Positions 1-10,249 of a DNA stretch of 64,000 nucleotides are shown here, piece by piece. The notes beneath the pieces were generated by a model. That model was not told the origin of the DNA. It was given only the letters and a program-made list of their open reading frames with translations, and searched no databases. The first letter of the stretch is position 1. Every line of letters begins with the position of its first letter. The DNA is from Toxorhynchites rutilus septentrionalis (taxonomy: Eukaryota; Arthropoda; Insecta; Diptera; Culicidae): positions 100,704,515-100,768,514 of the forward strand of contig NC_073746.1 of assembly GCF_029784135.1 (NCBI RefSeq). Reading direction: 5' to 3'. A program made the translations under genes and the position numbers.

Positions 1-1000
1 GAGAGCAAATGCGATTGGCAACTAAAAGTATCGAAGGTTTGCTATTCACATGTACAGGAAATGAACAAGTTCTAAGTTTCGCGCAACGAAAACAAGCAAC
101 ACACACAAAGCCAAATTGTGTTAATTGCAATGCTAAATGCACTTCAACTGAAATATTCGCTAGCGTTCACAGCTCAAGGGGAAACAGAAAACACAAAAAG
201 AGCAGAATAAGTGAACTTTGTTGTTTCGGGCACAAAAAGATTCTGAGAATTTTCCTCAGAGGAGATGCAATACTTATATGCTAGCAACAGCTTACTTACT
301 ATGCAAGGGAGGAGTTCACTTCGCAAATATTATCTTGTCGCTATCCCCCTTCGTTTTTTCTATTCTAGCGGCTGCATAAGTTGCCCGTTATTGACAGTTC
401 TGTTCGGGAAAGCTCACAAATAGACAGAACAAATGTATAGGAAATGGAAATGCTTCCAATTATCATCAAATTAAACCGTATACTGACTATGGGATTATAA
501 TGTACAGTATATCAAACAAATCTTAGAAAATTTCCGATTCGGTATGGCATGCAAATCGTTAAAATCCGTTCGCAGCAAAAATAGTTATTAACGTTAACTT
601 TATTTCATAAAAACGTGACCTGTTTTCTGATGCCATTAATGTAAGACGTAGTCCTAAGTTAAAACTATTCAGTTGTTTACCACTATCACAAGGATAGCAT
701 AAATGCTTTATAAAAGTGAATATGAATACACAAAATGAACTGTTATTTCAAACTGACGATGTCAACGACTGGTCGAATGTGAATGAATAAATAATAAATC
801 TGACAAGAAGCTACACGCAATTAGATGATACGATTACATTAAAAGTGTTTTTTCCCATTCAAATTCAAATTTAAACGCATTCTAAGGGTACCAATGGTTA
901 TCATACACGATAGAAATAACATCGAGTCAATTGCAAAATTGAGCTTACACCCCGTGATGGTTCGTTTCGATTTTTTCGGCGTTAAAATGCAAATTATTAA
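1..1000. other. no gene seen
   Basis: AT-rich sequence with only short chance reading frames. A string resembling half of the GACGTAGGACTACGTC palindrome lies near 645-656, but no other part of an element end is visible around it. Confidence 0.5.
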
Positions 1001-1040
1001 AAATGACTTGTGTTCATTATAATATCGATCCGCTTTACTC

Positions 1041-1220
1041 TCATGTAGTCCCAGGTATAAATTCGGCGAGATTTCTGGTCACTGTGGACGGAATACTCTT
1101 ACATATCTCCTTAATCGCCGTTTTGAGTTCCGCTTTGTTCCTTGGATTTTTATTTTTCAAACGATTCTTGATCTTCCACCATAGATGCTCAATATGATTC
1201 AATTCAGTTGATTGCGGAAG
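1041..1220 (-). pseudogene. Tc1-like transposase, C-terminal remnant
   Basis: The minus strand reads about 60 codons without a stop, beginning LPQSTELNHIEHLWWKIKNR and ending at a TGA at 1041-1043. The block resembles the C-terminus of Tc1-type transposases: the usual form is SPDLNPIENLW, and the E in HIEHLWW would be the last acid of the DDE triad. The rest of the transposase is not visible upstream, so this is a truncated, dead copy. The assignment rests on motif recognition alone; the exact Tc1 subfamily is not known. Confidence 0.65.
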
Positions 1221-1239
1221 TGTTTTGAGTTGATTGGGT

Positions 1240-2880
1240 CATTACCACTCCTATACTCGCGCATAGGTCTGTGAGACCGAGAAATCAATAATTCGTTCAT
1301 TTCTCAGAAAAAAATCAACACTACAACTTTGCGATTCTCCGTAGCTTCGTTATTCGTCGTTCGTCATCGTTTAGCGTATCGCATGTGTTGGTACGAAGGG
1401 GACATGTATGCATACCGTCTGGTGAAAAGTGCCTTTGTGTTCTCGCCAGGGCTTGGAAATATTGAGCTTGTTAAGTAATATTGAAAATATGTTTTTATCA
1501 GTGTAACGCGTTTATTTTGCTTGTCGATGGCAAACAAATTTACAACTGTGTTCATTCATATTCATTCTGTGCTATCTGAGCTTTTCTTGAAGCTCGAGTC
1601 ATGAGAATTCATTCACATTTATTCATTTCCTTTGAATTTTCAGGAATGTTGTGACTGTTCATTTTCAATATCCCGATATGTGTGTGATTTTCTCATTGAG
1701 TCAGTGCCTTGCTTATTCAGTTATTTTTGAAGTTACTCCGAAAGGGCAACGCAAATCGGTGGCGCAAGCGGAAATGCCAACAAAAGAGCAAGATCTGTAT
1801 GTACACTAACAGTTAAGGATTGCATTGGCTTGGACGGCAAGGAGGCATTTTGCAGAATTGATCCGAGTAGCGCATGCAGCCATGTCAGCCAAAGCTGAAT
1901 GTTGGCAATTTCATCCGCTTATCCTATAGCACAGTTTGATCCGTTTGCGAAAGGAAGCTCGAAATATTCCCATTGCGATCGTGTCTTGGACACCACCATT
2001 CTATGTCGTGTGTTCGGAATTTGAGTCAAAAATCAAATGTTTGAAATTTGAGTCAAGACGGTATTTTTTAAACATCGGAATTGGAGTCTTTTGAAGCATT
2101 TCTGACAAGTGAACTTGGAATTGCATATTCGCTATGTAAAATGAAAGCATTTTAACTAAAACGGAAACCTTGCAAACTTGAACAATTTAATTTTTGTCAC
2201 TATTATGAGCATTCTGTACTTCGTTATCTTCCTCAACGAATTTCTCCGTTTCGTCAGTGTCCGAGAACGATGCTGATAGTGAATGAACTGGTATGTTAAT
2301 GTCAATGAATGACAAATCTAGGGATATTTTGTTTTGCTCACATTCCGTGAACGCAGAACAGAACGAAAAACAGAATGAAAAAAAACTGGATGAATCAACT
2401 GTGAGTGGCTTGCTGTGATTGTGAGATTCGGCGTTGGTTCATTTTCGGTATCCCGAATGCAATGGTATAATGATCGAATGTGTGCGGAAATTCAGCTGAA
2501 AAGATTAATGTGATATAGATATTTCCAAGCACTGGTTCTCGCATCACATCATATTTCAATCTGTACTGGGGTGTGAGTTTAAAATTTTTGAAACGGGAGC
2601 GTTGGGTTTCATGTGCACAGTTTCGAGCGTTAATACCTCTGTCAGTTGAACAAAGTGTTAAGTCAATCACTTCATTCGAAAGTTAAATGATTTATGAGTA
2701 ATGATGGTTACTTATTGACCCAAAAACTTATTTTAATAGCTCAAAGAAAGGACCAGGAATCCGTAAAAGGCAACATTAGTTTTCGTTGAGCGTTGACCGT
2801 TGTGCGGTGTTGATCGGTTGAGCGACGTTAAGCGATGAACGGCGTTGAGCGATCTCTTTTCCGTTTTCGTTTCTTTTTTC
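1240..2880. other. no gene seen
   Basis: No convincing coding region or repeat boundary. Short GTTGAGCG-like repeats occur at about 2785-2850. A segment at 1970-2010 resembles the region near 9095-9150, which suggests a dispersed repeat of unknown type. Confidence 0.4.
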
Positions 2881-2882
2881 TA

Positions 2883-3010
2883 CTGTATTATAGTGACTTT
2901 CAACACTTTGTTGGCTGTTTCGTCACTTTACTTCCTTTTTTGGAAGAATGCCGGGAGTGAGAATTGAACTTGTGGCCTTTAGCGTGAGAGGTACAGTCCT
3001 TTTCCGTTTC
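2883..3010 (-). repeat. tRNA-derived SINE (Feilai-like)
   Basis: On the minus strand, a tRNA T-arm-like segment (AGTTCAATTCTCACTCCCGG) gives a Pol III B-box. It is followed by a tail containing GTCACTATAATACAGTA. A closely similar tail closes the insertion at 5295-5493. A tRNA head plus a common tail is the structure of insect tRNA-derived SINEs such as Feilai; the family name is inferred. It is not a functional tRNA gene, as no full cloverleaf is present. Confidence 0.5.
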
Positions 3011-3639
3011 CGCTTTCAGCACCCAAACTAGCGTTGACAGAAAACATTCTATCTTTGGCAGAAATGATGCCATTTCGTGTGCACGAGGTTCAAATGCGCA
3101 AATAATGAGCTGTTTTAAAAGCCTAATTGAGGCCATAACTTAGCTGCAAACTCATTCCCAGCTGAATTTGACAATGTGTAAGGCAGGTCAGAACCTCATC
3201 TATCAGATTCTATACGAAACTCAAATTGGAACGTTTTTGCAGTTGAGTTATTAATAAAAAAAAAAAAGACGGGTGGGTATTGTCGGGGACATAACCGGAG
3301 TGACGTAGGACTATACAAAGGGGACAGCTTTTGTTAAATATATATTTTAAATATATTGTTTTATTTTCTTCTCCTACGTAAATACCTACCTATCTACCTT
3401 AAAAATGGATTAGTTTACTGTTTACTCTTTATGAACATGTTGGTGGTTCTGAAAAGAACCTTTGGTGTTGTGTTTTTGTTATCACTCGATATTCCCATCT
3501 TGTTCGGTTAAACCTTCCTGTTTAGCTATTGCGTTTGCCACTCGCCACAGCTTTCACAGTTGGAAAATTTCTTCCCATCCAGCTTGAACATGTTGTTCAG
3601 TAAATTACATTTAATGCGACGTGCCGGAGAAACACTTTG

Positions 3640-3938
3640 CCACTCACTGAAACTAATTGTTGCCTTGATGAGCGCCGAACCGAAGCTGCTCTGTTCTTGA
3701 TGCGGGTTTTCTGATTGTCGTGAGCAGCTTTGCAAGCCAACTCGAGCACTCCGACGGCCGAAACTCTATAATCGCTGTTAGGTATATTGGTGCTCCGGCA
3801 CCAATCCGTTCGGCCTAGTTACCCTTGTGGAGCAATCAGTGAATGCGACCAACAGGGAACTGGAGACCTGCACGGCTCGAGTGAGACTTTGCCTTTCCCT
3901 TAACTTGTCCTCCTTTGTTACGTCCACGATGCCGATGC
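3640..3938 (-). pseudogene. H2A: histone H2A pseudogene (second unit of E1)
   Basis: The minus strand matches histone H2A from the basic N-terminal tail ([19 protein letters not shown]) through PVGRIH and the histone fold. Stops and frameshifts interrupt it, including a stop within the IHRLLRKGNYAER segment. It is the counterpart of 13163-13455 in E2. Sequence derived from downstream continues to about 3480 and is repeated at 4205-4335. H2A packs DNA in the nucleosome core; this copy cannot encode it. Confidence 0.8.
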
Positions 3939-4204
3939 CGTACAACCACACGGGTTTACGGTTTGAAAGAAAATAAGATATTTTTTTGGGGTCCGCGTGT
4001 TTTATACTCTAGCGGTACACACTCACAGGATAGAGATAAATCGGCAGACTCAGCCAGAGGAGCGAGTCCAACGAGACGAACGAATGAGCGTTAAATGGGA
4101 GCGATGGCAAAAAATACATTCATTACGATTTGTTCGCTCGTTGGATTCACATGCAGGATAAAAAGTGTCCTTTTCAGGATCACAAAATTATCTTCAATCT
4201 AAAG

Positions 4205-4335
4205 AGTTTATTGTTTTGTTATCACTCGATATCCCCATCTTGTTCGGCTAAGCCTTTCTGTTTAGCGATTGCGTTTGCCACTCGCCACAGCTTTCAGATG
4301 GAAAATTTCATCCCATCCAGCTTTGTGACATGTTG
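4205..4335 (-). repeat. third copy of the H2A downstream segment
   Basis: This segment repeats 3470-3595 almost base for base (both contain GTTTGCCACTCGCCACAGCT on the plus strand). It therefore comes from the end of an H2A unit plus its downstream sequence. E2 lacks it at the matching place, so either E1 gained a partial tandem duplication or E2 lost one. Confidence 0.7.
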
Positions 4336-4337
4336 TA

Positions 4338-4549
4338 CAGTAAATTACATTCAATGCGACGTGTCGAAGCGCCACTCAGTGTCGGATTGGAGGCGATATT
4401 AACCTGTAATTGAACAATTGCGATGACAGTGGTCGACTTTCAATGTGGGGTCATAATTTGGATTCTATGTTTACAAAAATGTCCAACTAAATAAGTCGCA
4501 TTACATGTTTGTCCAATTTGCTAAATGTCGAACTAATTGTAAATTACTG
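4338..4549. mobile_element. pogo-type MITE with TA target duplication
   Basis: The ends are CAGTAAATTACATT at left and, read inward from the right, CAGTAATTTACAATT. TA flanks both sides (4336-4337 and 4550-4551). The termini and the subterminal part (CACTCAGTGTC, TGACAGTGGTCGACTTTCAA) match the ends of the large pogo-like element at 21451-26590, so this is probably its short non-autonomous derivative. It is 212 bp long and encodes nothing. Confidence 0.75.
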
Positions 4550-4924
4550 TACTTTCAATCTGGAAACAATTTAAGAATTGGTGAAAATTGAATAATCAGG
4601 AAAGTCCCCAACAATCAATTAGCTCAGAACAATTGCCAAATTCACATACTCATCAGATCCTGGCAAACAAATTATGAAAAAATCAATTTGTGTTTTATTA
4701 TTATTTTGGATAATGTTTTAGAAAGCATTGAACTGTATTTCCTAAACTCTTTTTTGGAAGGTTTAATGGCCCAGAAAAGCGCCTTGTTTTATGGAATGGT
4801 TCCAATTTTGAAAACTTAGTACTCGTGGTTTTGAAAAAAACCATTTCGAATGCCCTCGATGCCGCCTTGTTCTGGATTTGCCACCAAAGCAGTTTGTATA
4901 AAGAACAAACTTTTTTCTTCTGCT

Positions 4925-5215
4925 ACCTGCTGCCGTTTTGCGATTGCGTTTGCCACTCGCTGCAACTGCCGGTTGTCCTGCGATGTCCACCGAACCGAAT
5001 ATGTTCTGTTCTGAATGCGGGTTTTATTATCGTCGTGAGCATCTTTGCCAGCTAACTCGATCACTTCGGCGGCCGAAACTATATGACGCCGGCTAGGTGG
5101 ACTGGTGCACTGGTACTAACGCGCTCGGCCTAGCTACCCTTGCGGGGAACTCCAGATCAACACGGTTCGATTTTGCCTTTCCCTTCACTTTTCCTCCTTT
5201 ACCATGTCCAGACAT
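4925..5215 (-). pseudogene. H2A: histone H2A pseudogene (first unit of E1)
   Basis: The reverse strand starts with an ATG at 5215-5213 followed by MSGHGKGKVKGKAK-like codons. It continues through VIELAGKDAHDDNKTRI, matching the LELAGNAARDNKKTRI block of H2A. The PVGRIHRLL segment is deleted, and a stop follows the APVHL-like block, so no H2A protein can be made. The same lesion in E2 (12449-12735) shows that the gene was already broken before the two element copies separated. Confidence 0.85.
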
Positions 5216-5294
5216 GGCTGCTTGGGTTGGTTTGTTGATGTGTTGTGATGCGAACCGATGTGGTGTACGGTTTGAAGGAGAATGATCGTTACGG

Positions 5295-5493
5295 AAGGAA
5301 GGAAGGTATTGTATTATAGAGACTTTAAACTTTTGCTGTTCATTCGTCTCTAGCCTTGAGAAAGGCCCTTTGAAAACTCTACTCTATTCTACTCCAGCGC
5401 TACCACCTTCGCCCTCTTGCCTTGAGAAAGGCACTCTATCCCTCGCCGTCCAGCCCGTCCAGCAACGATGTTGTCCAGTCGGTGTCCACACAA
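5295..5493 (-). mobile_element. SINE-like insertion with 16-bp target duplication
   Basis: It is absent from E2. It is flanked by AGAATGATCGTTACGG (5279-5294) and AGAATGATCATTACGG (5494-5509), one difference in 16. The minus-strand tail TCTCTATAATACAATACC resembles the tail of the SINE at 2883-3010. It fell between the TATA-like box and the initiator of the H2A promoter. The segment AACGATGTTGTC with CCTCGCCGTCCA also occurs in the long satellite monomer of B1. Confidence 0.75.
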
Positions 5494-6014
5494 AGAATGA
5501 TCATTACGGCAGCGGAGCGGAGATTTTTAAGCTGACTGGCTGGCTCGAGAATTACGCATGTATGAGACTGCGACCAATGTTTCGTTCATATTTTTTCTTT
5601 TTCCTTTCCAATCGTGCTTCATTGTATTTCGCTGCTGCTCTGGTTGCCCGTTTTGGTCGGTACGATTTGAGGAGCACAAAATGGACCAATCAAAAATGGG
5701 CACATAGTGCATTTTGACAATGCTTGATATTTTACAATCATTCAATTATTTATCTCAAGAAAAATGAAATGTTATTCGTTATGATAGATGCGTAGATATA
5801 TTTCCTATCAATTGATGCAAAAACCTTTGCGATCTATTGAGAAATGCTCGAGTTATAAGCGTTCCAAATCTTGCATTTTTTCCTACTTGTTCAGTGCCTA
5901 GATTTCCATTTCACCCCCTATATATTCCGGTTAGACGTAGTCCTACGTCAAAAAGGTTGACGAAGAGAAATCGATCAAGTCACGTACACCCCTTGCATTC
6001 TGAGCCCCTTAATT

Positions 6015-6460
6015 GGGATTGTGCCAAAAAAAAGTCCATACGACGTCTGCTAGGACGTACCCCTCGTTACAGCAGCACCGTAACCGAAAAGATCGTTGTA
6101 ATCGAATACGACGTAATTTGATATGAGGAATGAAATGATAAACAAAAAGAAAAACAATGGGGATAGTGTATGAAGAGTTGTACGAAAATTAGATCAATAC
6201 TATTTGAAATTTATGTGGAAACCGAAAAGAATATTAGATAGGAATTAGAAAGGAAAAAAGGTAATAGAATTTATTATAAGAAATTATAAAGTCTGTCTCT
6301 TACCAAAAATTTTTAAATTTTGAGCTTCAGAATTCCTCGAAGTAGCTGAACAGCAGGAAAGATCCTCCATTAAGGATTCACTAAATTTGTAAGACACGAT
6401 GAATTAAGTACTGAATCACTATTAATTAGGTAAATTTCAGCTTAAAGCAGACTGTACAGT
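6015..6460. other. no gene seen
   Basis: AT-rich sequence with no recognisable gene or element boundary. Confidence 0.4.
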
Positions 6461-6464
6461 CTCG

Positions 6465-6595
6465 CTCTTAAGGTTTAGCAAACCCTACGCCCACAACGTC
6501 AATGGGGATCGAACCAAGGCCGGCTGGAATGCAAAGCTATTTCACACGACCACGCTATCCATATAACTGTCAGCGCTGTTATATAGAAGCGTGAT
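6465..6595 (-). repeat. tRNA-derived SINE
   Basis: On the minus strand, an A-box-like TGGATAGCGTGGTCG (6562-6548) is followed, about 35 bp on, by the B-box GGTTCGATCCCC (6515-6504). This is the internal Pol III promoter layout of a tRNA head. No acceptor stem closes it, so a SINE is more likely than a tRNA gene. Confidence 0.6.
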
Positions 6596-6774
6596 AATAT
6601 TACACCTCATCATAAAATGAAGTTGGAAAGTGTTGTCTAAGAGGATAAAGAAAAACATGAACGAGAATATATCTTTCTCTGTCTGGGCCGTGCTTTCTTA
6701 TGCTTTCATTTAAATGTGTCTCCTGTTTCGCTCGCTCATATTGGCTCTAGCATATATTTTATACAAATGATATA

Positions 6775-6948
6775 CAGGCAAACCTGTTTTTGTGCGGTCC
6801 CTTTTTGGGTGATTTCTCGTTTATGCGACTCTTTTTGTGCGATTTTATTATGACATCGGGTCTTGAATCACACAAACTAATCGCACCTAAACAGTCACAC
6901 AAATGAGAAATCGTACAAAAAGCAACCGCACAAATACAGGTTTTCCTG
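6775..6948. mobile_element. 174-bp MITE with TA target duplication
   Basis: Left terminus CAGGCAAACCTGTTTTTGTG; right terminus, read inward, CAGGAAAACCTGTATTTGTG. TA flanks both sides (6773-6774 and 6949-6950). The TA duplication and short length point to the Tc1/mariner superfamily. It is non-coding. Confidence 0.8.
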
Positions 6949-7023
6949 TACATGTATTGGGGAGTAGAACATTTTCTGTTATTTTTTAGCTCATTTAATA
7001 TAATAAATTGGGATGCCATAATA

Positions 7024-7476
7024 CAGGTAAACTTCGATATAACGTACATTTAACTTTCAAAATTCTACGCTGTATCGAATTGTACGTTATATCGAAGCAT
7101 AATAAAGTACTCACAATCGTAGTCTATAATACATTATTGTGTTGCTGTTTTAGTAAAGTTAATGAATAACTTCAATCAGAAGAAGAAGCCAGCCTTTCTC
7201 ATGATGTTTCTCTTCGTTGTGTTGATTAAAACATGATTCATTTAGAATCCGGAATCACAAAACCAGCTGTATTTCGGGATTGATTGAAGGTACAAAACTT
7301 GTTTTAGCATCACAATACAGATAATTCATTGGTCTATCAGGAAAAAAATATTGATTTTTTTTTCCTTCACACTTTCGAAATGTGTACGTTATATCGAAGT
7401 AAAATGTACTTTATATCGAGTGACGTTATATCGAGGGTACGTTATAACGAGGGTACGTTATATCGAAGTTTACCTG
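7024..7476. mobile_element. 453-bp MITE with TA target duplication
   Basis: The termini CAGGTAAACTTCGATATAAC are inverted at both ends, with TA flanks at 7022-7023 and 7477-7478. Several extra copies of TACGTTATATCGA lie near both ends, which could act as subterminal transposase sites. It is non-coding. A Tc1/mariner-type mover is inferred from the TA duplication. Confidence 0.85.
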
Positions 7477-7479
7477 TAT

Positions 7480-9110
7480 GTGCTAAAAATTAACTTTGGG
7501 TGTATGCTCTTTTACTACCGCCATTCCGCTCTAACACGATCTTAGTTTCTAACACTTTATTTGTCTAACTCCGCTTCACTAACTCCATTTTCGGTCTTTC
7601 AGGGCCGTTTTCAATAAAGCGGAAACCACTATCTTCTTTTCCAAAATGGCATCGGAATACGATATACGACTTCTGCTGTTGAAGCTCTTTCATCCAATAC
7701 CCATATCGTAGAAGTTTTATATCATTGCTGGTGATTTAGAGCCAGTATCATTTAACCTGAAATCAATACAAAATTATGTTCTTTTTCCACTAGTCTGTTA
7801 TTTTCTCTCATTGGCCATATAATTAGAGGTGTATGCCATTTCCGGCCAATCAGGAGAAAATTCATTCCATTGCCGAAGTCGCCAAAAACAAGAATTTTGT
7901 GTGATGAATGGCCATCCTTTAGCATTAATTAATTTCACACTCCACTCACACTCCGTTGACGTTGAGTTGTATGCTTTGATTTTCACTAACACGCAATGAT
8001 CTTCAATTTCGGCGTTTCGAATATCATGACGAAAATGAAGATGCAAATAAAAAATTAACTTCATTGCAAGCTGATGTTGATGTTCATTCCACTGATGCTC
8101 ATTGACAGTGTTGTTTATCGACTCTCGCTTGAGCGGTAGGTTATCAATAAAAAGGTAGGCTGAAATTCGCTGTATTTGAATGTCGTGAATGTGAATATTT
8201 TCGACACTGGTATTGAGTGCGTTACGTGTATTGTTCTGAGCGCGTGTATTTTTCTCCCGAGTACAAATATGAATCACGAATCAACCATCTTCAGCTGCGT
8301 CTACTAAACAGCGCAAACCCATCGGTACTTTTCAGGACCATTAAAACTTTAAACTGAAGAGTTATTTTAGAAATGTCGATGGATTCTAAAAATCTATTTT
8401 ATATTTATTTTTGAATGCTTCTGTGGATTCAGCAATGTGTTTGGATTTATTGGTTTAATGATGTTGTTTTCAATTATAGAGGTTTTATACTTTCTTGGTT
8501 CATTCGCTTATGGCCTTGAAAAAGAACAATTTGAAAAATCAAACAAAAAAACTCGGCCTTGAGAAATACCATTTGGAAAGACGTGCTACCATCCGGTCAC
8601 TAGCTGGATGACTGATAAATCGTGAATGACTTATTTGTGATTTTTATCAATCAATTTCAATTTTCGTGCTACAATTATTGTTTCCGGGTTAAAAAAGACG
8701 TAAAGTATTATTCAGCGTTGTGAGGAAAACTGGAGCTGGAAATTTTCCACCACACAATAGATTACGTTCGGATTTTCTTTTGCCGTTCTGCGTCTTCTCA
8801 GATGTTTCGTTCTGCTTTGGAGATGTTCTTTTGCTGAAAACTTCCTGTATATTTAAGAAGATCAATATTTCAATTTCAGTGTTCAAATCAGCAAGCAATC
8901 AATAGTAAATATTAATGTTTAGGATAAATTTGACAATCTACTCAAATTGCTTCGCGAAACGTCGCTAATCACTCAGTGAAAGCATTCGTTTATCGGTCCT
9001 TGTTATTGTTATAAATTTTTTGTATCAAAGAGTTGTATTATTAAATTTCTTTAATGTTTGTTCTCGCCGACAATAATTTCGTAGTTCTATGTTAACAATG
9101 CGATCGTGCT
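7480..9110. other. no gene identified
   Basis: The minus strand is open for about 160 codons at 7798-8277, but has no ATG at its head and no family I recognise. I treat it as chance or an unknown relic. Nothing else stands out. Confidence 0.4.
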
Positions 9111-9119
9111 TTGGACATC

Positions 9120-9213
9120 ACCCTTCTTTATTTTATTTCGTGTCCCGCGACACCTTAACTAACCCTTGTTTGTGACCCTTTTGGAAAAAAAGGTTGAGTA
9201 TCGCTGCTCTGGG
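9120..9213 (-). repeat. possible hAT-type element end
   Basis: Read on the minus strand, the end CAGAGCAGCGATACTCAACC followed by a T-run resembles hAT MITE termini (CAG-GGTTCTCAACCTTTTT). No second terminus was found, so this is a weak call. Confidence 0.3.
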
Positions 9214-9291
9214 TCTCAAAAATATGTTTTTTGACGAATTTATTTTTCCTAGATAACAATAAATCTCGACGTTTCGTGCAATTATAACACA

Positions 9292-9790
9292 CTAGCTGAC
9301 CCGGCAAACTTCATCTCACCCAAAATTTATGTTTCGTTATCACATCCATGGTTTCTTACTAAGCGCACATTCATGGGTCCATCAGCCCTCATGTCCTTAG
9401 AGAGGGAGTAGGTGTGTCGGACCATCAAAGAAACGTTTCGTGTCCCCTAAAACCTCCACATACCAAATATGGCTCAATTTGCTTGATTAGTTCTCGAGTA
9501 ATGCAGAAATTTAGGTTTCATTTGTATGGAAGCCCCCCTTAAGAGAGGGTGGAGGAGTTTCGAACTATCATAGAAACGTTTATCGATCCCTAAAACCTCT
9601 ATATGCTAAGTTTGATTCCATTTGTTTGATAATTTCTCAGCAACCTCCTTCCCCCTCTCTTAAGAAAGGGGAAAAGAGTGTCAAATCACCATAAAAACTT
9701 CACAGGCCAAATTTGGTTCCGTTTGCTTGATTAGTTCTTAAATTATGCAGAAAGGTATGCTTCATTTGTATGGCATTGTATGCATTGTAT
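9292..9790 (+). repeat. CTAGCTGACCCGGCAAACTTC dispersed repeat, copy 1
   Basis: It begins CTAGCTGACCCGGCAAACTT and then repeats a unit of about 145 bp (CCAAATNTGG..TTGCTTGATTAGTTCT..TTTCATTTGTATGG) about three times. The same repeat is at 14437-15578, where it ends in (TA)n. It is a widespread insect repeat whose class I cannot fix from sequence alone. Here it lacks the (TA)n tail and abuts a mariner fragment. Confidence 0.7.
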
Positions 9791-9839
9791 TTGTATGGCC
9801 GCTTGACCATAAACCACACCAATTTTTTCGGGATGCAGA

Positions 9840-10247
9840 CGCTCCTGGTGGTCAAAGGGCTTCAGTTCTTGCGTCAATTTCTTGTAAGGATGTAGGCTTT
9901 TCGATTTCAAGATCTTTTCGCAAAATTCGCCACAACGACGTCACTGAGATGCCCAACGCTTGAGAACGACGTGTGAGAGACTGGTTTGGGTCTTCCTCAA
10001 TTGATGCGCTAGCGGCAGCAATATTCTCGACACTACGGACCCTACTTTGTCTCACTAGCACGGGAACATTTTGTACTGTGCCTGTGGATTCAAATTTTTC
10101 CACTAGACGCTCAATTGTTGATCTGGCAGGACGACTATGACAACCATAAATTGGGCGTAGCGCTCTTAAAGTTGAGGCCATTGACTCCGTATTTCGGTAG
10201 TAAATTTTAATGATCTCGATTCATTGTTGGATCGTATATCTTTCCAT
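9840..10247 (-). pseudogene. mariner-type transposase, N-terminal fragment
   Basis: Minus-strand reading from an ATG at 10247 gives MERYTIQQ, then a stop, then IEIIKIYYRNTESMASTLRA and onward through an RSVENIAAASASIEEDPNQS block and SLWRILRKDL. This is the N-terminal helix-turn-helix part of the transposase also found at 25114-26182 (compare RSAKNIAAVTASVEDDPKVS). It ends shortly after a frame-shifted QELKPFDHQERL block. The catalytic domain is missing. It is dead from the stop at codon 9 and the truncation. Confidence 0.8.
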
Positions 10248-10249
10248 TA

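Larger units (their letters stand above)
3268..5949 (-). mobile_element. Helentron-like element E1 carrying H2A pseudogenes
   Basis: The left end is the palindrome GACGTAGTCCTACGTC at 5934-5949 (plus-strand reading), next to AAAAA. The right end is at 3268, with the half palindrome at 3302-3313 and the hairpin-capable tail GGTTATGTCCCCGAC (reverse reading) between them, next to an A-run. It is an inverted copy of E2 (11938-13809) over its full length, but contains extra material: a third H2A 3' fragment, a TA-flanked MITE (4338-4549) and a SINE-like insertion (5295-5493). It encodes no transposase, so it would be non-autonomous. Helentron assignment follows from the unequal ends and the T/A-run target; it is an inference. 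Confidence 0.75.
3123..6014 (-). mobile_element. small inverted-repeat element (P2), split by E1
   Basis: 3123-3260 and 5950-6014 together match, in reverse orientation, the intact element at 60924-61172. The shared parts are the body (GCAGCTAAGTTATG... to ...AATAACTCAACTGC) and the terminal CTTACACCCC/GAGCCCCT segment. The two parts are separated by Helentron-like element E1, which sits in an A-run. The left terminal repeat at 3123 is shortened. Confidence 0.65.

Noticed and set aside
9..284. 91-codon plus open frame at the window start
   Set aside because: No recognisable domain and AT-rich chance-like composition.
645..656. Further copy of the palindrome end
   Set aside because: Only a partial match, with no T-run, left module or hairpin tail.
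6465..6595. Functional tRNA gene
   Set aside because: A and B boxes are present but no acceptor stem or cloverleaf could be completed; SINE is more likely.
7798..8277. 160-codon minus open frame
   Set aside because: Begins with GTG, no recognised family, and overlaps no other evidence.
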